Assembly (NCBI RefSeq): GCF_905404315.1 | Contig: NC_066267.1 | Coordinates: 5,284,501-5,348,500 of the forward strand | Length of the DNA: 64,000 bases | Reading direction: 5' to 3' | Source of the DNA: Leptidea sinapis | Taxonomy: Eukaryota; Arthropoda; Insecta; Lepidoptera; Pieridae | Shown here: piece by piece, positions 12,501 through 21,500 of the stretch | Position numbering within the stretch: the stretch's first letter is position 1 | Layout: every line of letters begins with the position of its first letter | The notes under the pieces: generated by a model | Database searches by the model: none | What the model was told of the DNA's origin: nothing | The model's input: only the letters and a program-made list of their open reading frames with translations | Position numbers and translations under genes: made by a program

Positions 12501-15500
12501 TGTTATATTAGTGAGATAGCTTTCAAACCACTTAATACTATTTTCACTAAAACCATAGTACGAGGGCTGCACTAAAAGTATCGGGAATCAACGAAGTGAC
12601 ACAACATTACTATTTAAAAATGTATTTATTGCTTTTCGATGTATTCTCCGCGAAATTTGACACATTTTTCCATACGATGGAACCAATCATTGAAGCAACC
12701 ATTCCATTCGGAAGTTGGGGTCTCCAAAATGGCCGTTTTGTAGGCGTCCACAGCTTCTTCAGGTGATGAAAAACTCCGACCACGCAATTTATTCTTTATT
12801 TTAGGGAAAGTTTAGAAATCATTAGGGCTTAGGTCGGGGCTGTACGTCGGATGGTCTAATAATTCTATGATTTCTTGCTCTAAAAACTCTTTTGTTCGGC
12901 GCGGTGTGAGAACTCGCATTGTCGTGATGGAGGATGATGTGGCGGTTGCAGTTCTCTTTACGGAGTTCAGAAACGACCTGTGGCAAACAATTGCTAGCAT
13001 ACCATTCTGCATTAACCGTTCTTTGTCCCTCAAGAGGAATAGTCGCAATAAGGCCGGTTTTGGAGACAAATGTGGCCACTATTTTATTGCAACACTCCGT
13101 GAACGAACAATTTTTGTTGGCTTTAACTCATTTTCGAACACCCAAACTCGTGACTGGTTTTTTGTTTCGGGTTCGTACGCGTATATCCAGGATTCGTCAC
13201 CTGATACGATGTTGTATACAGCATTTGAGGATCCTGCGTGGAATGTTTCGAGAGTTCTGACGCACCAAGTAACGCGAGCCGCTTTTTGCTCTTCACAGAG
13301 CAAATGCGGTATCCATCGTGAAAACAACTTTTTTACACCTAATTGTTCATGAAAGATTATCTGTATTTGACTCATGCCAATGTCTAAAGTTGCCTGAATT
13401 TCGCGGTATGTCACATGTCGATCTTCCTCAATCAGCTTACGCACAGCATCTTTTTCTTTGGTGACTGCAGTTTTTGGACGACCTTGACGGGGATCATAAC
13501 TGAGCTTGACACGTCCACATTTAAATTCAGCAAACCAGCGATAAATTGTGGTTTTGTATGGGGCTTCATCACCAAATGCAGAAATCATCCGGTCAACACA
13601 CTGTCTTTGTGTTAAACCACTTCGAAAGTCACAATAAATCATCGCTTTAGAATTTCCTCGAGTCAATTCCTCCTCCTTCCTTCCTCAAGTTTGAAAAGAC
13701 CTTGTGACAAGACCGAGAATCTTTTTTTAAATAAATAAATGGTATTCGATTTATAGATTATAATATATATATAATATATACTTTTAGGACAGCCCTCGTA
13801 TTACACATTCTGATTTCTATTTCAGGTACAATTTCCAGCCAATACAGAGGTACAAAGCACTATCGGCTGAAGAAGCTGAACAGGAGTTTGGCAGGTGAGT
13901 TGACTTTTATATATATAAAAAAAAAACAAGCTGGATTACCACATCTTGACCTACCAGTGTTTGAATATTATATATTTGCATTTATTATATGTTGATACCT
14001 GAGATCATTTAGATATAATAACATATACTGTGACAGCTGTGAAAACGTCGAAAACAATTATTGAGTTTGACTGCTAACCTCTATTTTGAGCAATGCCCGC
14101 ACACTAACACAAAGTGACATACAAATCGTGAGTGTGAGACGTAGCTTTTCACGCACACTTAAGTGATAAATATGGTCTGTTTTGATCGGTTGTCTAGCAG
14201 CAAGAGACTATCTAGACGTATAAATTTTCTAAGATGTAATGCTTCCCCTATGCGAAAAGTACTAAAATTCAATATTAGTTACAATTTTATACCTATTTTA
14301 CTCATTTGTAATATATATTATATATACTTATATAAGTACTATACTACTGGTCTATAGCTACTTACGCGGGTTACGGTTATGGTCGGCGTGAATCTACCAA
14401 GTAGATATTTTTTTTACCATTGGGAGGCTCCTTTACACAGGATGCCGGCTAGATTATGGGTACCCCAACGGCGCCTATTAGTGTAGTGTCTGAAGGGCGC
14501 CGTATCTAGTGAAATTGCTGTGCAAATGAGACTTAACATCTTATGTCTCAAGGTGACGAGCGCAATTATTGTAGTGCCGCTCAGAATTATTGGGTTTAAC
14601 GAGAATCCTGAGCGGCACTTGATTTGTAATGGGCAGGTCGTATCAGTTACCATCAGCTGAACGTCCTGCCCGTCTCGTTCCTTATTGTCATAAAAAAAGG
14701 TACTTTCTCGATGTTCAAATAAAAAAAGTAGTTGATAACTAACATTGTAAATATTATAATTCTCACGGTAGTTCCACCGCTAACGAGAGACACCGATAAT
14801 TATCAGCAATGTTGGACGCATTGACTTAATGCGTTAAATTAACAACATTGCTCCACTGACCAGTCTGGATTTTTCGTGATGCTTGACTGTTTTCTGAATA
14901 AACAACAAGAGCAAATACAAGATTAAAATTTAAAATTTAGTCACTTTTTAACAGCCCAGCGAAACTCTCTAAGAAAAAAGCGATTCCCTCGATTGTATGT
15001 AACGTGCTGTCATTGATAGATTGACAGATGACGGCTATAGTCTTGTTAAAAAACGGAGATATACATCGTTTTAAGCAACTGTTCGCTTTTAAACTTAGTC
15101 GAATTATACTTCGTCGCCAATCACCATACTGTAATTACTACTATTTCAAACTTACGGCAAATCACTGTACGTTTCATAATAAACTAAATTTTATTTTTAC
15201 TCATTTCATTCCCGCCTCTTATAAGTAGTATTTACATACTCTTTGATTTATAATACCAATTATTCACGTAATTGACAAGATGAGAGTGCTAACAAGCTAA
15301 AATAAAATTTATGTGCATTGTATTTCAGACGCAACAAGGTGATCAACTACTTCTCACTCATGTTCCGGAAGAGAATGAGGGGAGACGACGCGACTGATGA
15401 TGGAGAGGATCCGGATGAGAAGAAGACCAAGGGTTCTAAGGCGAAGAAAGGTACAATCCATTCGTTGAGTAATTTTTTACAATAGTAATGAATGTGCTTA

Positions 15501-18500
15501 GTTAGTAAGCAACAGATGCATTGAATATAGTAGCGTATAGACCAGAGTTTCCCATCTACCGGGTCACGACCTGGTCAAAATATAATCTATACTAATATTA
15601 TAAAGCTGCTGTTTGTTTGTTTGTTTGAACGCGGTAATCTCTGGTACTACTGGTCTGATTTGAATGATTCTTTCAGTGTTGGGTAGTCCATTTATCGAGG
15701 AAGGCTATAGGCTATGTTTTTTTTTTCAAAATTAGGGATCCGTAATAAAATTGCTATTTTGTAACACAATGTGTAAAATCGAAAACCTATTTTTGCGTGC
15801 GCTGCAAAAACTATTGACAATAGAACAAAATGATGTACAGGCAATATTTTATTACTTATAAAACTATCGCGTGAATTATACTTTATATGGCAAAACAACG
15901 TTTGTCGGGTCAGCTAGATTATAATATAATATTGAAACACACTTTTTACACAAATTATCTTGCCTCAAATTAGGCATATATAGCCAATGTTATAAAAATA
16001 AACATACAGAAATATATATAAACATACATAAATACATATAAATATCCATGACTCGGAAACAAACATCCATATATAATCTTAACATTCATCATCATTCTTA
16101 CCTTGTTTTAAAAATATTACCTGCTATCGAACGGCTCATCGTATGTTAATTCGTAAGGTGTAAATATGTACATACAATGTAAATAAAAAACGGTGAACTA
16201 ACCGTTTCTCACTATTTATAACATTTTTACTATTAAAAAAACAAATCAAATCATACATAGGTAAATTGCATTGCACTTGAAATATGAAACATCATACAGC
16301 TCGTTCGGAAGGCAGATTTGCTTAGAGAAAACTAGCTCATTTCAAAACAGAATGGTATTACAGGTTCTTATTTTGAATTAAATTTACAAATCATTTCAAT
16401 TCTAATTTATGCATAGTGATGCAATATTATATACTCAAATGCCTTACACGAGTAAGGAAAATAAAATGTAAATTAATAAGTAAAATCATAGTTATAGTTA
16501 TTGAGTACATACTTAAAGTAATTAATGTGTATTATTTTACGTAATGGAACCAGCTTGAGTTTAGAAAAACATATTTTTATTATTATTAAGTGGGTCACGA
16601 AGGGGCAGTGTGATAATTACCGGGCCATGGCAGAACAATGTTTGGGTAACACTGGTATAGACGATTTGACAGGCCGATAATGTTTTTAAAGTGATAGCCC
16701 TCACTTCTGGTATTAATTACACAAATAAAACTGAAAACTAAATTTTATGAACGATGCGGGACGCGATCCCGCGACCTCTCGCTTTCCGTGCGAGCGCTCT
16801 TTCCAACTGAGCTAACCGTTCGAGTGACGTATCGTTTTTAAAGTCTTGTATGCTCTTTTTTATGCTTTAGTTCTTTTGAGTCTTCTCAGTAGGTCAAGTC
16901 TGAGCTCCATGAGCTTTTGCACATTTTTGAGTCATTTTTACGACTAAATTCACCTTAGGTCACGATGAAGGTCGTCTTTTGTTATATCGGGGGGAGACAT
17001 CGAATTAACAACAGAATCTAAAACATTGTTAGGCTTCGTTCACACGGCATTGTCCTGCACGTTTTTTTTGCAGTTCTCAGTCTTAACGTATAAATAGTGA
17101 CCATACAACGTACATAGATCCATTCACACGTCGATTGTACTGCAATAAAACGTTTACCGCTTATACGTTTAAACGGATACTCAACGGACTTGTCAAGCAA
17201 ATCGAATGAACTTTGACGTATTCGGTTCGCAGTGGCATATAGCTTTGTCTCCTTCACACGACAAGATGTCATACGTTTTTTATCGAATAGCAACCGAAGA
17301 AGCGTTTAGTACCTGAGCGTCTTTTGGAGGGGTGGCAGCGTGGATCCATCAGTGACATTTAATCACTGTGACAACTGTGTGGAAACTGCGGCTATTCGTT
17401 TTTACACGAATGAAAATTTACCATATGAACACCCGATTGACTATACGTTAAAAAAACAATTACAAAAGAACGTGCAGGACAATGCCGTGTGAACGAAGCC
17501 TTACGAAGCTCGTTCTCGCTTGCCGGATTTGACCCTGTTACACCTGTAAGATTATGACTGTAAGCGGTGCTTACAGATTCAATTTGCGTTTCACCAACAC
17601 AAACTAAACGCAGTTAAAGCCTAAACGTATTTAAATGCTGAACGCCGAAGTTTGGACGTTTAACATATTTAATCGCGTTCAAGAGTTCGCATTGTTTATA
17701 GAAGTACATATTGTAATTATAGTTTTTTAAAACTCAGTTTGAAGCGTCATTGGTCAAATCAGTGTCGTCAATTTCATGGTATCATCAGGCAAATCGGTGG
17801 TTTATGTTCTAATTAATTTTAGATCTAAAGATATCGGATATGGACGAGTGGATCGACTCCGACGATGACTCGTCGAATTCCGAAGCCGGCGAAAAAGAGA
17901 AGGAAGATAGCGACTCCGGCGCGAAGAAGAAGAAAAACAAAAAAGGTACGTAAGGTTATTATCCACGGAACAGAAAAAACTAGTGGAAGTGGGCGTTACC
18001 CTGTCGCCACTATTGTGTACAAATGTACCTACTCGAGGCTCAAGTGAGACCAGCCATTTGATGTAAAGTGAAGCATAATTAATCTTTTAAAAAAATACAA
18101 ATATGCCTTATTCTTCCATTTTTTACTATAGAAATCATGGCCGCTATAAAAATATGTCCAACGAAGGGATTTCCTATCATCGGTAATCATAATTTTCCGA
18201 TTTAAATACAATATTTTTTTTATATGTTGTGCAAAATATACAATTAAAACTGAACCGATGTAACTAATCTAGAGATTATTAGAGAGAGAATATTAGAGAT
18301 AAGTTAAAATTGCAATTTTTGAACACCCTGTAGCTTACATTCTAAGTGGGTCAAACATCGGGTTCTTTGTCACCGCCCACCGGCCGAGCGAATAGACATA
18401 TCGCTGTGCGTGTGCGACGGAATAGCGCGATCGAAAGATAGCAGTGTCCCGCTTTCGCATAGAGATATGAATCAACGATGACCGGTTGAATGCGAACCTG

Positions 18501-21500
18501 ATCTAATGATGCTTTGCTTGTAAACCTTGTGTATGTACTTACTTAAGTTTTTTCTGATCTTATTTTAATTATCATTGCGAACTCAACTCATGTTAGCAAT
18601 CCGGACAAATCTTCGTGATTTTTGGTAGCTGCTTTATTTATATAAATATGTAAAGTTTTAAATAAATATATTAAAAAAAAAATCACAGAATAATTAATGT
18701 AAACATTAAAAATATCTTGCTACTCAACAAGTGCATGCATGTTCATATCGATATAATTTTATCGAATTAAATTTTATCTTTATAAATTATATTAATTATT
18801 AGTATTGCTCTTTTCCATGCATCATGCGATAAGACCGATTGATTCAAAATGGTGGCAATGAGTTTCTTGCCACTTAGATGAATAAAGTGATTTTTTGACT
18901 TTGATATTTTGTGTTATTTGTGCAGGTCCTGTCACTAAGAAGAAGAAGAAAGTGGAGGATGAGGCTTTCGAGGAGAGCGACGATGGTGACGAGGAAGGGC
19001 GAGAGAGGGACTATATATCTGACTCCTCGGAGAGGTATTATGATTTTTTTATTAGAAAACCTTTGTGGCTTATCTGGTGTTAATAATGCAATAAGTTGTA
19101 AATCCAAAGTAAGTTAAGGTAAGTTTGGAGTGTAATAAATTATTTTGGAAAAAATTACGAAGCAATTGATTTAACATTAACTTTTTTATAATTTTACTAT
19201 AATTAAAAATTATTTTCTCTTTTTTTTTCTTCTTAAGAATTGCTTTTTTGATGTCATTTCTAATACTACTACCGCTAACAAATGGCGCTCCGAGATAGAA
19301 GAAGCGCCGCAAGAAACTATTCTGCATTCTTTTTGTGCGCTCATTTTGATAAAATATACAATATAGTGCTGTAATTATTATTGCTATAAAATAATTATAA
19401 TCTAGTCCCAGGCTGTCCGATCACTTAGAAATACTTACTTGTTATTACTGGTGAAATGAGACTTAACATCTTATGCCTCAAGGTGACGAGCTCAATTGTA
19501 GTGCCGCTCAAAATGTTTTGGGTTTTTCAAGAATCCTGAGCGGCGCTGCATTGTAATGAGCAGGGCGTATCAATTAACATCAGCTGAATGTCCTGCTTAT
19601 CTGGTCCCTTATTTTCATAAAAAAAATCCCCGACAATTTGAACAGCTCGGCGCTGCTTATCTAAACAATTCGTTTAAAGTAAAATAACCATCACTTCTGG
19701 GTTTAATTATACAAATAAAATTTGAAAACTAATTATTATGAACGATGCGGGACTCGTACCCGTAACCTCTCGCGATTCCGTGTGAACGCGCTTTGATTTT
19801 GGGGTTGAGCAGGTTATCAACTGTAAAGTAAATCCTGTAGGTGAAGCCACAACCTGAGAGTTGAATAAAGCATACAAGATTTTATCAACGACTAGCTGAC
19901 CCGGCAAACGTTGTTTTGCCATATAAAGTAATTCACGCGATAGTCTTATAAGTAATAAAATATTGCCTATATTATAGCCTGTACATCATTTTGTTCTATT
20001 GTCAATAGTTTTTGCAGCGCACGCAAAAATAGGTTTTCGATTTTACAACTTGTGTTACAAAATAGCAATTTTGTTACGGATCCCTAATTTTGAAAAAAAT
20101 AACATAGCCTATAGCCTTCCTCGATAAATGGACTACCCAACACTGAAAGAATCATTCAAATCGGACCAGTAGTAGCAGAGATTAGCGCGTTCAAACAAAC
20201 AAACAACACTGCAGCTTTATAATATTAGTATAGATACGTCACTCGAACGGTTGGCTCAGTTGGAAAGAGCGCTCGCAAGGAACGCGAGAGGTCGCGGGTT
20301 CGAGTCCCGCATCGTTTCTTTTTCAGGATTATTTGTGTTATTATATGTAAACTATATTTTTTTTTCATAAAATAATGTTGTTTTTTCTTTTGTTCCAGCG
20401 AGTCCGATCACGAAACAAAGGCGAATAAGGAACTGAAGGGTGTCGCTGAAGAAGACGCGCTCAGGTCTGTTTGACATTTCAATTGTAAGTCTCAGACTTA
20501 GATAATTTCTACGTCTAGATAGAGTCTCTTGCTGTTAGACAACAGATGTAAACAGACCGGGTTGATTACATTAGTGTGCGTGACAAGCTACGTCTTACAC
20601 TCGCGATTTGTAGTTCATTTTGTGTTAGTGTGCGTGAATTGCTCAAAATAGAGTTTAACTCTAAACTCTATTTTTTTTCGACGTTTTCACATCTGTCATA
20701 GTCTGTCTAGATGTATAGTTATCCGAAGAGAATGGATCGAATCAAAGTGGTTAAAACGTTATATTCTACATGAAAACTAAATTTATTTTCGAAAGTGAAA
20801 ACTTTTTTTTTAAGATTTATAAAACCTTTAAAAAGTTACTTTTACACGCGTTAGATTGTCGGAATTGGATATTCAACATTAATTTCATCAATTTTCATTC
20901 ATATTTACAACAATATTCATATTATTATCATTCTATCTTCTTCTCTCTTTATCGTCATTAAGGTTATTGTAATTAATTAGACAACTTCATTGTTTTTCAA
21001 TGACTAGGAAATTGCTGACGTCGGATGAAGACAGTGATGAAGAACAGGAACAGAAGCAAGAGTCAGAGCAAGAGGAGGAGCACACCAAGGAGGGAGAGGA
21101 GAGAGCCAAGAAACTCACCAAAAAGAAAAAGAAGAAGGGAGACGATAACAAGAGAGGTAAGGAAAGAAAGATGATTAACACTTCATAAAAAATCGATACA
21201 CGAGGAACTTTCTTTCATCTTTGTTGAACTAGAAAAGTCAATAAATTGACCTCTTAGCTTACTAGTAAGTAATTGTATGATGTTTAGGGACGAGACGAGA
21301 GGAACTTTCAGCTGATTGTAATTGATACGCCCTGCCCATTACAATGCAGTGCCGCTCAGGATTCTCGAAAAACCCAAAAATTGTGGGGCACTAAAATTGC
21401 GCTCGTCACCTTAAGACATAAGATGTTAAGTCTCATTTCCTTTCCAGTAATTACACTGGCTACGGCGCCCTTCAGACCGAAACACAGTAATCTTTACACA

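Noticed and set aside
20245..20317. Functional nuclear tRNA gene
   Set aside because: Lacks U33, shares flanking tail with other SINE copies, and sits in an intron among repeats.
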